The notes under the pieces were generated by a model, which worked only from the letters and a program-made list of their open reading frames with translations, ran no database searches and was not told where the DNA came from. From Dolichospermum planctonicum (lineage in GTDB: Bacteria; Cyanobacteriota; Cyanobacteriia; Cyanobacteriales; Nostocaceae): a stretch of DNA of 64,000 nucleotides. This document shows, piece after piece, positions 1 to 9,439 of the stretch. The stretch is taken from the NCBI RefSeq assembly GCF_005402965.1, contig NZ_BJCF01000001.1:62001-126000 (forward strand), read 5' to 3'. The translations under genes were made by a program, and so were the position numbers. How positions within the stretch are numbered: the stretch's first letter is position 1; the number at the start of each line of letters is the position of its first letter.

Positions 1-168
1 TTTAATACCGAAAAATCTCCCCACAATATGCCTGAATTAAATTGGTATTGGGGCTACCCCCTGTGTTTGGGAGCAATGGCGTTAGTTGCGATAAGTTTAC
101 TATACTTTTTTTGGCGCCGGGGTTGGTTGACTAATTCCGTTAATTTCCAAAAAGACTTTCACCGCTAG
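1..168 (+). CDS. corA: Magnesium/cobalt transporter CorA, C-terminal end (partial)
   Basis: The window opens inside a reading frame (frame 1) that ends at the TAG at 166-168. The 55 visible residues contain MPELNWYWGYP, a hydrophobic helix (LCLGAMALVAISLLYFFW) and a basic tail. This matches the periplasmic loop and last membrane helix of CorA-type Mg2+ channels, where the loop follows the GMN signature; the GMN itself must lie just upstream of base 1. CorA forms a pentameric inner-membrane Mg2+ channel. Only the last helix is seen, so the assignment rests on the MPEL...W..GYP loop and the helix-plus-basic-tail ending. Confidence 0.8.
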   Translation, partial: FNTEKSPHNMPELNWYWGYPLCLGAMALVAISLLYFFWRRGWLTNSVNFQKDFHR

Positions 169-239
169 ATTTGATAAAAATCCATAAAACTTAATAAAAT
201 AGAGACGTTTTAGGGAACATCTCTAAGTAGTGAATGGAA

Positions 240-356
240 TTAAATAACGGGTGCGGCTGTAAATATGAACCACAACAACAAAGCTAACATCAAGACACCG
301 ATTTTAACCAGCAGGTATGTATAAGCATGAGGGATAAGAAAATCTTGGGTCGTCAT
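240..356 (-). CDS. Small single-helix membrane protein (38 aa), unknown
   Basis: A 38-residue frame starts at the ATG at 354-356, with a good ribosome site (AGAGGTGG) on the minus strand just upstream, and stops at 240-242. The product begins MTTQDFLIPHAYTYLL and has one membrane helix (about residues 14-35) rich in Leu and Val, ending in PVI. Size and layout resemble the small one-helix subunits of cyanobacterial thylakoid complexes (Pet, Psa, Psb and Ndh small subunits), but I do not recognise it as one of them. It faces the corA end and is separated from the Rieske gene by about 250 bp holding its probable promoter. Function unknown; that it is a real gene is likely from the ribosome site and clean helix. 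Confidence 0.6.
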   Translation of the reverse strand: MTTQDFLIPHAYTYLLVKIGVLMLALLLWFIFTAAPVI

Positions 357-603
357 ACTCCACCTCTACTTACTAGCGGTTAACTAGTTATTTATTAAAT
401 CTATTTTCTTACACTCCCATTATTGCCTAAAAATGGGTGAGAAACAGACTTGAGTTATGTTTCGTTAATATTTCTTAGCTTTATTTTTGATTGTCCTATG
501 GCTTGATTAGCGGGATCTTGGGGTCATATTTTCTGATTCTAGGCTAGAGCGGGCTAGAAGCCCACCCATCTTCATATTTAATTATGCCTACCTATTTATC
601 TAT

Positions 604-960
604 TTATGCGAATGGCACATCAATCAAAATGTTGCCCTCTTCGACGCGGAGGGGAAATACTGGCAGGGTTTTTTCTGGGGAAACCATTGAGAGTAATTTA
701 CCCACTACGGGTGGAAATGGACACCAGGTTTTGACTTCACCGTTACCCAAGTCAAAAGCACTACGATGAAAAGGGCAAACTATCGCCCCATTTTCGATTT
801 TCCCGTTTTTTAAGGACATTTTTAAGTGCGGGCAGGTATTATCTACAGCATAAAACTGATTTTCGTGATTTAAAAGTAGGATTTGGCGATCGCCTACTTT
901 TACTACTTCTCGCGCACCAGTAGCCAGTGCATTAGCAGCTAAAACTTGAGTCCAAGCCAT
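604..960 (-). CDS. Rieske-type [2Fe-2S] ferredoxin protein
   Basis: A 118-residue soluble protein starting MAWTQVLAAN. The start at 960 is chosen because AGGAGA lies at the right distance; an upstream in-frame ATG at 1011 would add 17 unlikely residues. It has both cluster-binding boxes: C-P-H-L at about residues 43-46 and C-P-F-H at about 62-65, spaced as in small Rieske ferredoxins. No membrane anchor is seen, so it is not the cytochrome b6f Rieske subunit. Such stand-alone proteins usually pass electrons to oxygenases or act in redox sensing; the partner here is unknown. The downstream genes on the same strand are unrelated unknowns. Confidence 0.88.
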   Translation of the reverse strand: MAWTQVLAANALATGAREVVKVGDRQILLLNHENQFYAVDNTCPHLKMSLKNGKIENGAIVCPFHRSAFDLGNGEVKTWCPFPPVVGKLLSMVSPEKTLPVFPLRVEEGNILIDVPFA

Positions 961-1043
961 GATCTTCTCCTGATTTTGTGATTTTATAAACCCCTTCTTA
1001 GTTTCTCGCAATTTTGCTCGGTGCGATCGCCAATCTTGATAAT

Positions 1044-2099
1044 TTAGATTTCCACAAACTCGATAGTTTCTACAAAGTCCAAAATAGTTTTCTTAATTTT
1101 CTCAGCTTCTTCCTTCACCGAACCGAGCGTTTCACTATTTAAAAAGCTGCGTTGGCTACTAACTACATACAAACATTCACTATTGACAAAGGACAATAAT
1201 CCTCTATAGGCATCTAATCTTATGCCATGACCGTTAGTTTCCTGTTGAGAAATAGTTGAACCTTTGGGGATATTTACTAATACATAGTAATATCTTTTTA
1301 AAGGATCTTGCCAATATTCTCTATGCTTAACTTCAGCATCTGGTACATTAGAAATAATCGTCTCGGGCAGATATTCATTAACAATAATTTCATGAAGATA
1401 GGTTTCATGTCCTTGAGTTCTGATCTCCTTAATCTGTTCTAGAGACAGAGGATAATAATCAATTCTCAATAAAGTTCCCATATCATCCGAAAAACTCACC
1501 ATTCCTTCTTCTGTTTGAATTTTTCCTCCCTGTTCAAAATCCAGAGGAATAGGAACTGTAAAATTTCCCAAAGGTGACTGATAAAATTGTTCACCAGATT
1601 CATTGAATATTATTGATTCAAATTCTTCATCATATTCTTCCTCATCTCCTGTTTGAACTGCGGCAATTACCTCTTGAATAATTTCTTCTGCTTCTTCATC
1701 TTCCAATTCTAAAGCTATTTGTAGTTGTTTAAGATAAGTTTTTTTATCAGCAGGAATCATCAAATCTTCAGCATCTAAAAGCATAATCACCCCAGCCGCA
1801 AAACCATCTAATACTACCTCCTCAGAAATAGCAGCATTAGCAGCATTAAATAAAGATCCTAATCCAGCATCTTCGGCTAGTTCTATCAGTGTATCCACGG
1901 TTTCTAACATTTGTTCTTCTGAGTATTCATCAAAAATCTCAAATTCCCAGAGAATATCAGCTATAATTTCCCCATTTATATCTTCAATGCCTAAATCAAC
2001 TGCTGTGGTAATTACAGCAATTGCTACTACCGCTTCTTCTGGATTCAATGATGCTGCTATTTTCTCTTTTGATTTGAAAATATAGTCATACTTTGTCAT
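1044..2099 (-). CDS. Acidic protein with TerB-like N-terminal domain
   Basis: A 351-residue, very acidic protein. Residues about 1-150 are alpha-helical with the alternating pattern of TerB-like domains (EAVVAIAVITTAVDLG...ADKKTYLKQLQIALELEDEEAEEI), which are thought to bind metals or act in stress-linked complexes. Residues about 165-351 form a separate mixed domain starting at SPLGNFTVPIPLDF, with no catalytic motif I recognise. There is no signal peptide or membrane segment. The gene lies 35 bp downstream of the 134-residue membrane-hairpin gene on the same strand, so the two are probably co-transcribed. The TerB assignment is by pattern only; the C-terminal half is unknown. Confidence 0.55.
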   Translation of the reverse strand: MTKYDYIFKSKEKIAASLNPEEAVVAIAVITTAVDLGIEDINGEIIADILWEFEIFDEYSEEQMLETVDTLIELAEDAGLGSLFNAANAAISEEVVLDGFAAGVIMLLDAEDLMIPADKKTYLKQLQIALELEDEEAEEIIQEVIAAVQTGDEEEYDEEFESIIFNESGEQFYQSPLGNFTVPIPLDFEQGGKIQTEEGMVSFSDDMGTLLRIDYYPLSLEQIKEIRTQGHETYLHEIIVNEYLPETIISNVPDAEVKHREYWQDPLKRYYYVLVNIPKGSTISQQETNGHGIRLDAYRGLLSFVNSECLYVVSSQRSFLNSETLGSVKEEAEKIKKTILDFVETIEFVEI

Positions 2100-2134
2100 A
2101 ATGTCTAGCTCCTCAATTAATCTGCTGTTTGTAC

Positions 2135-2539
2135 TTAATTACCTGGTTGGGAAATCCGGGTTTCAATATCTTCTAATGTTCGTAATAATAGACTATTTGC
2201 CTGTAATTGCCAACCCCATTTTTGAATTTTAAAAGCTGCTACAGTTCCCCCTATAGCTGCTAGTAAGCCCATGGGTTGATTCAGAGAAATCCCCAACAGC
2301 AAACCCAAACCAGCAATTCCCCAAAATGGTAAGGCCACCACTTGTCTTTGCTCCTCTACAATTTCTGCAATTTTGCTAGATGGCATTGTACCTAATAACG
2401 CAGCTTTTAGTTGCCGTTGTTCTGCTAATGATAACGATAAACTAATCCGACGGCGGAGTTTTTCCATTTTACGGGCATCAGTGCTATACTCCGTTAGTTC
2501 ATCTTCTGCCATTTTTAACCATCGTTCTAATTGTGACAT
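2135..2539 (-). CDS. Hypothetical protein with a hydrophobic hairpin
   Basis: A 134-residue protein. The first about 65 residues are charged and helical (many Arg/Lys and Glu), followed by a hydrophobic hairpin at about 68-105 (LPFWGIAGLGLLLGI, then PMGLLAAIGGTVAAF) and a short charged tail. This suggests a small membrane-associated protein with both ends on the same side. No family is recognised. It is the first gene of a probable two-gene unit with the TerB-like gene downstream. The 223 bp upstream, shared with the divergent mannosyltransferase gene, should hold promoters for both. Confidence 0.5.
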   Translation of the reverse strand: MSQLERWLKMAEDELTEYSTDARKMEKLRRRISLSLSLAEQRQLKAALLGTMPSSKIAEIVEEQRQVVALPFWGIAGLGLLLGISLNQPMGLLAAIGGTVAAFKIQKWGWQLQANSLLLRTLEDIETRISQPGN

Positions 2540-2762
2540 AGTAGATTAAATTTTATTGCTGGGCTACAGCTATTATTCTACATTTGAACTCAAATACCAA
2601 GGGATGATAAGGAAAAACTTGTTTACTACAATAGCACTTTTTCTCCAGGAAAGAGATTTATCATAGCGGTTCTTCCGCAAACTTGACAAATTTAAAAACA
2701 TCCTCTAAGTATAATGGTATTGAACTACTGCTATTTCAAAAACCGCCAAAATCACAAATAAC

Positions 2763-4259
2763 ATGAACAAAACTTGGTTTCGATTGGGAATTATCGGCAT
2801 ATTTATCTTTTCATTCAGCCTACGTTTTTGGGGATTAAGCCGATTTAATACTTTAGTATTTGATGAAGTGTACTTTGCCAAATTTGGTAATAACTATCTG
2901 ACCCACACACCATTTTTTAATGCTCACCCTCCCCTCAGTCAATATTTGATTGGCTTGGGTATTTGGATTAGTAATCATATTCCCATAAGCCGAGAACCTG
3001 CTGTAAATAGTCTCACAGGTTCTTTATTATCCCCTGGGAGTTATCGCTGGCTAAATGCTCTGACAGGTTCATTTATTCCCGTAGTCGTGACTTTATTAAC
3101 TTATCAAGTAAGTTATCGTTATCGTTTGGCCTTATTGGCAGGATTCTTTACAGCTTGTGACGGATTATTTTTAGTAGAATCTCGTTATGCTTTAAGTAAT
3201 ATATATATAGTTATTTTTGGTTTACTAGGACAATGGTTATTATTATTAGCATTGCAGAAGCAAAAACAAAAACGTTGGTTTTGGTTGCTGCTTTCGGGGA
3301 TAAGTTTTGGTGCTTGCGTGGGAACTAAATGGAATGGTTTGTGGTTTCTTGGAGGTGCTTATAGTTTATGGATAGCAGTTTGGATAATTCACTACTTACA
3401 GTCTTTTGATTCTACATCTCGTACCCCCTTATTTCCTTATTTACACTTTTTTCGCACCTCCCATAATTCCCAGATTCTTACTAGAAAAACACCATTACAA
3501 AACCTGAAAGAAATAAATATTTGGCAGATGTTTTCCTATTTAGGAATTATTCCCGCAGTCGTTTATAGTTTGATTTGGATTCCTCATCTCCAACTTGATC
3601 AAAGATATGGATTTATTGAAGTCCATAAACAAATTTTACAATTTCATCTGCAATTAGGTGGTAATAGTCCTAGCGTTCATCCTTATTGTGCTGCATGGTA
3701 TAAATGGCCATTATTAACCCGGCCAATGGCTTATTATTATCAAACTGCTCAAAGTATTCATGATCCCTTACCTGTATTTGGACCACCTTTACCTGATGGT
3801 ACTGGTAAGATAATTTATGATGTTCATGCTATGGGTAATCCATTTTTATGGTGGTTTGGTTTAGCTGCTATGATATTTTTAATTGGTATGGTGATGATCA
3901 ACATGACTATGCCAGGAATAGAAAAAAAGCTAGTATTTATCCCGAAAAATCTCAGCATTGATACTTGGATTGGTCTATTTCTAATTATAAATTATGGAGC
4001 TAATTTGCTCCCTTGGGTAAAGGTAACAAGATGTACTTTTATCTATCATTATATGTGTGCCGTAATCTTTACATTCATAGCCATTGCTTGGTTTGTAGAT
4101 CAATGTTTACTGAGTTATTATCGCACATTGCGGTTTTTAGGTGTAACTATAACTTTTATAATTGTAGTTGCTTTCATTTTCTGGATACCTATTTATCTAG
4201 GTTTACCCCTCTCTCCTGATGATTATAGAATGCGGATGTGGTTTAATTCTTGGATTTGA
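2763..4259 (+). CDS. Protein O-mannosyltransferase family membrane protein (GT39-like)
   Basis: A 498-residue polytopic membrane protein with roughly ten helices. The N-terminal region has FDEVYFAKFGNNYL followed by NAHPPLSQYLIGLG: the acidic pair and the HPPL loop typical of the PMT (GT39) fold. These enzymes transfer mannose from a polyprenyl-phosphate carrier to protein Ser/Thr on the outer face of the membrane. A second family feature, KWNGLWFLG, occurs near residue 190. The C-terminal MIR repeats of eukaryotic PMTs are absent, as usual in bacteria. The gene is monocistronic, with divergent unknown genes upstream and the phytochrome cluster downstream. The acceptor is unknown. Confidence 0.75.
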   Translation: MNKTWFRLGIIGIFIFSFSLRFWGLSRFNTLVFDEVYFAKFGNNYLTHTPFFNAHPPLSQYLIGLGIWISNHIPISREPAVNSLTGSLLSPGSYRWLNALTGSFIPVVVTLLTYQVSYRYRLALLAGFFTACDGLFLVESRYALSNIYIVIFGLLGQWLLLLALQKQKQKRWFWLLLSGISFGACVGTKWNGLWFLGGAYSLWIAVWIIHYLQSFDSTSRTPLFPYLHFFRTSHNSQILTRKTPLQNLKEINIWQMFSYLGIIPAVVYSLIWIPHLQLDQRYGFIEVHKQILQFHLQLGGNSPSVHPYCAAWYKWPLLTRPMAYYYQTAQSIHDPLPVFGPPLPDGTGKIIYDVHAMGNPFLWWFGLAAMIFLIGMVMINMTMPGIEKKLVFIPKNLSIDTWIGLFLIINYGANLLPWVKVTRCTFIYHYMCAVIFTFIAIAWFVDQCLLSYYRTLRFLGVTITFIIVVAFIFWIPIYLGLPLSPDDYRMRMWFNSWI

Positions 4260-4563
4260 TAGAAATACCTAATATGAATTTGCGTGCGGTCTTGCGGTCA
4301 ATTATTCTGGCAATATTATTCTATTTGGTATTGCTTAATATAACTATACAAATACTGTAGCTTTTATCAGATTAACTTTTACATTTCTTATCTATATATT
4401 AGGTTACAAACAGTTAAATTGTGTAAGAATAGAGGACAAGAGCGATTGTACCTATAGACTGTACCACTGTCAAAGGTACTAAATCAAAAAAATTTTTATA
4501 GGTGTGAGGAATTTAGATGCAATCTATATATTTTATGCTCCAAAATCATGGAAGGAAGGGTTT

Positions 4564-6828
4564 ATGGATATCAATGTTAAGCAACAGCATATTAATATCA
4601 CAGGCTCAAAAGAAGCGCAAATACATTTGATTAGTGAAATTCAGCCCCATGGGATTTTGTTAGTCTTACAAGAGCCAGATTTACAAATATTACAAATTAG
4701 TCAAAATACTTTTAATACTTTTGGCATATCTCCAGAAGATATGGTACAACAGGAATTAGAAGACTTACTAGATCCTTACCAAATACAGAAAATCAAATTT
4801 TGGTTATCAGAAGAAAATTTAGATTTTATTAACCCTACCAAAATTTGGATCAAGAAACAAGGAGATGAATATACAATATTTGATGCCACTTTTTATCGAA
4901 ATTCTCAAGGATTTTTAATCTTAGAATTAGAACCGACAGCATCTCAAGAGAATATTCCTTTTTTAAGTTTTTATCATTTAACTCAAGCCTCAATTAATCG
5001 ATTAAAAACAACTAAAAGCCTCCGTGATTTTAGTCAAATTATTGTCCAAGAAATCCGAAAAATAACCGGATTTGACAGAGTCATGTTATATAAATTCTGT
5101 GATGATGGACATGGTTCTGTAATTGCTGAAGAAAAAATAGATAGTTTAGAGTCTTATTTAGGATTACATTATCCAGAATCAGATATTCCTCAGCCAGCAC
5201 GACAATTATTTCTAGAAAATTCCATTAGAGTTATTCCCGATACAAACGTTCAATCATCAGTAGAAATTTTCCCCAAGATTAACCCAGTTAGCGGAAAACC
5301 CATTGATTTAACTAATTCCACTCTCAGAAGTGCCGCACCATGTCATATAGAATATTTACATAATATGGGCGTAGGTGCATCTTTGACAATCTCCTTAATT
5401 AAGGATCACAAACTTTGGGGTTTAATTGCTTGTCATCATCAATCACCCAAATATATTTCCTACGAATTACGGAAAGCTTGTGAATTTTTAGGAAGAATTA
5501 TATTTTCAGAAATTTCTGGCAAAGAAGAAACAGAAGATTACAAATATCAGATAAATTTGAAACAAGTTCAATCCCAATTGATTGAATATATGTCTCAAGA
5601 ACAGAACTTTATTGATGGTTTAGTCAAAAATCAAATAAATCTGCTAGATTTAACTAATGCAGAGGGAGCAGCAGTTTATTTTGGCGGAAAATATACCCTA
5701 ATTGGTAATACTCCTCCAGCAGAAGAACTGAATTTTTTAGTAGCATGGCTAAAAAATAATGTCAAAGATGAGGTATTTTCCACAAATTCCTTACCTCAGA
5801 TTTATCCAGATGCGATTAGCTTGAAAAACGTTGCTAGTGGGTTATTAGCTATTCCCATTTCTCAGACAAATTATCTATTGTGGTTTCGACCAGAAATAAT
5901 TCAAACTGTCAATTGGGGTGGGAATCCCCATCAAGCTTTTTCAGTTGATGAATCTGAGGGAAATGTCCGGTTGTGTCCGCGTAAATCATTTGATTTATGG
6001 AAAGAAATAGTTCAATTAACATCTTTACCCTGGCAAAATGTAGAAATTAAAGCTGCATTGGAATTACGAAAATCCATCATCAATATTGTCCTCCGTCAAG
6101 CTGATGAATTAGCCCAATTAGCTGAAAATTTACAACGTTCTAATGCAGAATTGAGAAAATTTGCCTATGTCGCTTCCCATGATTTGCAAGAACCATTAAA
6201 TCAAGTAGCCAATTATGTGCAACTTTTGGAAATGCGCTATGCAGCAACAATAGACGCAGATGCAAAGGAGTTTATTAGTTATGTTGTCGAAGGAGTCAGT
6301 TTAATGCAGACCTTAATTGATGACGTACTCGCATACTCCCAGGTAGATACATTAGGAATTGTTTTTCAAGTCACGGAAGTAGAAACTGCTGTAAATCGGG
6401 CTTTGAAGAATTTACGTCAACGGATTACGGAAACTGGTGCAATCATTACCCATGATCCCTTACCCACGGTCATGGCCAATGAAACACAATTAATCCAGCT
6501 ATTTTTGAACCTCATTGGTAACGCTATCAAATTCCACGGTAGTCAACCACCAAAAATTCATATTGGTGCGGAAAGATTAGAAGATGAATGGTTATTCTCA
6601 ATTCAGGATAACGGCATTGGTCTAGATCCGCAATTTAGCGATCGCATTTTTATCATCTTTCAACGTTTACACACCAGAGATGAATATCCCGGTACAGGAA
6701 TGGGTTTAGCTATTTGTAAAAAAATCATTGAATGTCATCGAGGACGAATCTGGGTAGAGTCACAACTCGGTCAAGGTGCGACTTTTTACTTTACAATTCC
6801 CGTCAGAGGTTGTAATCGTGAGCGTTAA
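4564..6828 (+). CDS. cph1: Cph1-type phytochrome histidine kinase
   Basis: A light-sensing kinase of 754 residues. I place the start at the ATG at 4564, preceded by GGAAGGAAGGG, rather than the upstream GTG at 4504. With this start the key residues fall almost exactly where they do in Synechocystis Cph1: DIP motif at 207-209, chromophore Cys260-His261 in the GAF domain, PR.SF tongue motif at 472-476, and phospho-acceptor His at about 539 (SHDLQEPL). Domains in order: PAS, GAF, PHY, HisKA, HATPase ([23 protein letters not shown]). The N-terminal Cys of bacteriophytochromes is absent and the GAF Cys is present, so phycocyanobilin is the expected chromophore. The stop overlaps the response regulator start by 11 nt. 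Confidence 0.93.
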   Translation: MDINVKQQHINITGSKEAQIHLISEIQPHGILLVLQEPDLQILQISQNTFNTFGISPEDMVQQELEDLLDPYQIQKIKFWLSEENLDFINPTKIWIKKQGDEYTIFDATFYRNSQGFLILELEPTASQENIPFLSFYHLTQASINRLKTTKSLRDFSQIIVQEIRKITGFDRVMLYKFCDDGHGSVIAEEKIDSLESYLGLHYPESDIPQPARQLFLENSIRVIPDTNVQSSVEIFPKINPVSGKPIDLTNSTLRSAAPCHIEYLHNMGVGASLTISLIKDHKLWGLIACHHQSPKYISYELRKACEFLGRIIFSEISGKEETEDYKYQINLKQVQSQLIEYMSQEQNFIDGLVKNQINLLDLTNAEGAAVYFGGKYTLIGNTPPAEELNFLVAWLKNNVKDEVFSTNSLPQIYPDAISLKNVASGLLAIPISQTNYLLWFRPEIIQTVNWGGNPHQAFSVDESEGNVRLCPRKSFDLWKEIVQLTSLPWQNVEIKAALELRKSIINIVLRQADELAQLAENLQRSNAELRKFAYVASHDLQEPLNQVANYVQLLEMRYAATIDADAKEFISYVVEGVSLMQTLIDDVLAYSQVDTLGIVFQVTEVETAVNRALKNLRQRITETGAIITHDPLPTVMANETQLIQLFLNLIGNAIKFHGSQPPKIHIGAERLEDEWLFSIQDNGIGLDPQFSDRIFIIFQRLHTRDEYPGTGMGLAICKKIIECHRGRIWVESQLGQGATFYFTIPVRGCNRER

Positions 6829-7264
6829 AATAGCAGAAACACACAAAATAATCTTTTTAGTGGAGAACAATAAAGCTGATGTTCGTCTCATTCAAGAAGC
6901 ATTAAAAACCAGTTCATTACCTCATGAAGTAGTTACAGTTAGGGATGGTGTAGAAGCTATAAATTACCTCCGTCAAGAAGGAGAATATGCTAACACACAA
7001 CGACCTGATTTAATTTTATTAGATTTGAATTTACCCAGAAAAGATGGGAGAGAAGTATTAGCAGAAATTAAATCTGATCCTCGACTAAGACGCATTCCCG
7101 TCATAGTATTAACCACTTCAAAAAATGAAGATGACATTTTCGATAGTTACGACTTACACGCTAACTGCTATATTACCAAACCTCGTAATCTGAGTCAGCT
7201 ATTCGAAATCATCCAGAGTATTGAGGGATTTTGGTTTTCTACCGTGACTTTACCATTAGAATAA
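6818..7264 (+). CDS. rcp1: Phytochrome response regulator (Rcp1-like)
   Basis: A stand-alone receiver domain of about 148 residues. The preferred start is the GTG at 6818, 11 nt inside the end of the phytochrome gene and preceded by AGAGG; the longer frame from 6776 would be entirely internal to that gene. The receiver has the acidic pocket near the N-terminus ([10 protein letters not shown]), the phospho-acceptor Asp at about residue 69 (ILLDLNLP), the Thr switch (VLTTSK) and the Lys in ITKPRNL. There is no output domain, as in Rcp1, the partner of Cph1. Translational coupling supports a direct kinase-regulator pair. Confidence 0.9.
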   Translation: MSVKIAETHKIIFLVENNKADVRLIQEALKTSSLPHEVVTVRDGVEAINYLRQEGEYANTQRPDLILLDLNLPRKDGREVLAEIKSDPRLRRIPVIVLTTSKNEDDIFDSYDLHANCYITKPRNLSQLFEIIQSIEGFWFSTVTLPLE

Positions 7265-7427
7265 AACTATAGCAAGAATGAGGAATAAAAGTCTTTTGCT
7301 ATATGGCTTTTACCGGAAATTTTGTATATCCGTTGCATAAAGCTATATTTGATATATCTTTTAAAACTTGAAAACTCATCTAACAAAAGTTTATCTTACC
7401 CATAACTCATCAGAGTCAAACCAGAAA

Positions 7428-8588
7428 ATGATTACTGCAACTTCCACACTAAAAATCCTATTAATTGAAGATAACTTAGCAGAAGCTAGGTTATTACAAG
7501 AGTTTATTAAACTGACAAAATCTCAAAATTTCAGTTTAGTTCATGTTCAAAAACTCCAAGAGGGAATCAACAAATTAAACAACGAAAAATACGACGTAAT
7601 TTTGTTAGATTTAACTCTTCCCGATAGTCAAGGATTATCTTCCATACCCCAGTTACTCCAGCAAAATCCTAGTAATCCCATCATAGTTCTGACTAACACA
7701 AATGATGAAGAATTAGCCATTGAAGCAGTGAAACAGGGAGCGCAAGATTATCTAGTTAAAAGGCACGTAAATCCAGATATATTGGTGCGTTCCTGTAGAT
7801 ATGCTATAGAACGTAAAAAATTTTTAGAACAATTACATCAAGTTAATCAAACATTAGCAAATCAAGTCGAAGAAAGAACCACAGAACTTTTAAAATCCCA
7901 AGAAAGTAATCAGCTTAAATCTGAATTTGTTTCCATGCTTTCCCATGATATTCGTAATCCCTTGAATACCATTCTCTTAGCGGCTCGATTACTACAAAAG
8001 CGTGATCCAGAATTAACAAATGATGGCAAAATAAATCATTTACAACTTATTAGTTCTGCGATTAAAAATGTCTACAATTTATTAGATGAAGCTTCAATAA
8101 TTGGTAAATCTCATGCAGGTAAATTATGCTATCAACCACAGATACTGGATTTAGAAAAATTATGCTATGAATTAGTAGAACAATCTCAATTATTTGCTCA
8201 AGAAAAACAGTTGAGTTTAATTTTTACCAGTTCTGAACACTGTTTTGAATTTTTGGGAGATGAAACATTATTAAAGCATATTGTCAGTAATTTACTCAAT
8301 AATGCCATTAAATATTCAAGTATTGGCGGTAGGATTTTATTGGAAATAATTAAACAGGAAAAATCCGTAATTTTGAGATTTCAAGATCAGGGAATTGGGA
8401 TTATAGAATCAGACCAAAAACAAGTATTTCAACCATTTTATCGAGGAGAAAATGTAGGAATAATTCCTGGTAGTGGTTTAGGATTAACAATTGTCAAACA
8501 GTGCGTTGAAGTACACGGAGGTGAGATTACAGTTAATAGTCAAGTGGGAGTTGGTTCAACTTTTACCGTGAGTTTGCCAATAAAATAA
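7428..8588 (+). CDS. Receiver-histidine kinase hybrid, third gene of the phytochrome cluster
   Basis: A protein of about 386 residues from the ATG at 7428; a TTG at 7368 would add 20 residues without family character. An N-terminal receiver (IEDNLAEARLLQ, phospho-Asp in ILLDLTLP, Lys in DYLVKRHV) is joined by a coiled coil to a kinase core with the H-box SHDIRNPLN, N-box NLLNNAIKY, DQGIGI and GSGLGLTIV. A receiver placed before a kinase suggests a relay in which another kinase, plausibly the adjacent phytochrome, controls this one. It lies 163 bp after the Rcp1-like gene and may share its transcript. No sensor or membrane domain is seen. Confidence 0.85.
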   Translation: MITATSTLKILLIEDNLAEARLLQEFIKLTKSQNFSLVHVQKLQEGINKLNNEKYDVILLDLTLPDSQGLSSIPQLLQQNPSNPIIVLTNTNDEELAIEAVKQGAQDYLVKRHVNPDILVRSCRYAIERKKFLEQLHQVNQTLANQVEERTTELLKSQESNQLKSEFVSMLSHDIRNPLNTILLAARLLQKRDPELTNDGKINHLQLISSAIKNVYNLLDEASIIGKSHAGKLCYQPQILDLEKLCYELVEQSQLFAQEKQLSLIFTSSEHCFEFLGDETLLKHIVSNLLNNAIKYSSIGGRILLEIIKQEKSVILRFQDQGIGIIESDQKQVFQPFYRGENVGIIPGSGLGLTIVKQCVEVHGGEITVNSQVGVGSTFTVSLPIK

Positions 8589-8658
8589 ATAAAATAGCCA
8601 AAACTATGATTTCTTACCATAATTCGGGGATCTGAATAGCTGAATCATGAGATTTTAG

Positions 8659-8677
8659 GATAGGCAGAATGCCTATC
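8659..8677. terminator. Probable bidirectional terminator hairpin
   Basis: A perfect 8-bp stem (GATAGGCA and TGCCTATC) around a 3-nt loop, with T-rich sequence on both sides, lies between two convergent genes: the receiver-kinase (+) and the DUF3386-like gene (-). Confidence 0.6.
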
Positions 8678-8703
8678 TTAAAAACTTTTAACTATTCAAA
8701 AAT

Positions 8704-9348
8704 CTAGCCTAACAACTCAATGTTAGAAAAGATAAAATCTTGAATAGAAAGACTGTTGGCTATTTCCGTGCGAATTTCCCGACGGTTGAGAATATAATAA
8801 TTACCTACCTTTTCATATTCATCAGTAAAATCGCTTTTTCCACCCTTTTGTGCGCCGGTTTCTGGGTCATGGTACACAGAATTATAAGTATGAGAAAGAT
8901 ATCCTGCCCCTGTATCATGACTGGTAAAGGTGTCAATAGTTACAAAAGTACCGTGAATTAAACGGTGAACGTGGCAAACTTCATTGTTACGCACTTTGTA
9001 TTTATCTCCTTCTGACTTACCACCAACAAAAATTTCTACTGCGCCAGTTGCGTCCGTGCTACCATATCTAAAAGTATTTGCGCCGTGAGTTTGTGCAAAG
9101 GGACGACGCACACGGTGAACAGCGATTTCCCAGGCTTGACCGTGAATGGCTTTTTTAGCCGCTTCGTCCTCGACATTGAGAACTTCAGCTTTGAGACTGG
9201 CATCAATTCGGACTTGACCTATGATCACTTGGCCATCATGCTTATAAGTAATATCTGCGGTATAACCAGGGAAATTTTCATCCCAAGTATAACGGTTTTC
9301 GTAAGCAGCCTGAAAAAGTTCTTGAGCAGAGATTTGAGTGACTGTCAT
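8704..9348 (-). CDS. DUF3386-like conserved protein
   Basis: A soluble protein of 214 residues beginning MTVTQISAQELFQAAYENRYTW. The phrases ENRYTWDENFPGY near the N-terminus and HDTGAGYLSHTYNSVYHDP at about 145-165 resemble the DUF3386 family of cyanobacteria and plastid-bearing organisms. The family assignment is from memory and could not be searched. No catalytic motif, signal peptide or membrane helix is seen. The start follows AGGAAAA-like sequence and is divergent from the LuxR-type regulator. Function is unknown. Confidence 0.6.
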   Translation of the reverse strand: MTVTQISAQELFQAAYENRYTWDENFPGYTADITYKHDGQVIIGQVRIDASLKAEVLNVEDEAAKKAIHGQAWEIAVHRVRRPFAQTHGANTFRYGSTDATGAVEIFVGGKSEGDKYKVRNNEVCHVHRLIHGTFVTIDTFTSHDTGAGYLSHTYNSVYHDPETGAQKGGKSDFTDEYEKVGNYYILNRREIRTEIANSLSIQDFIFSNIELLG

Positions 9349-9439
9349 GGGGAAAAATCCTCTATAGGAAGTGAAAATAGCATTTTATTCTTGCTGGTAT
9401 TAGCATAGAAGTAATTATCAAGGTTCGCATAGTCCCCAA

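Noticed and set aside
4504-4563. GTG start for the phytochrome
   Set aside because: The ATG at 4564 has a strong ribosome site and puts catalytic residues at Cph1 positions.
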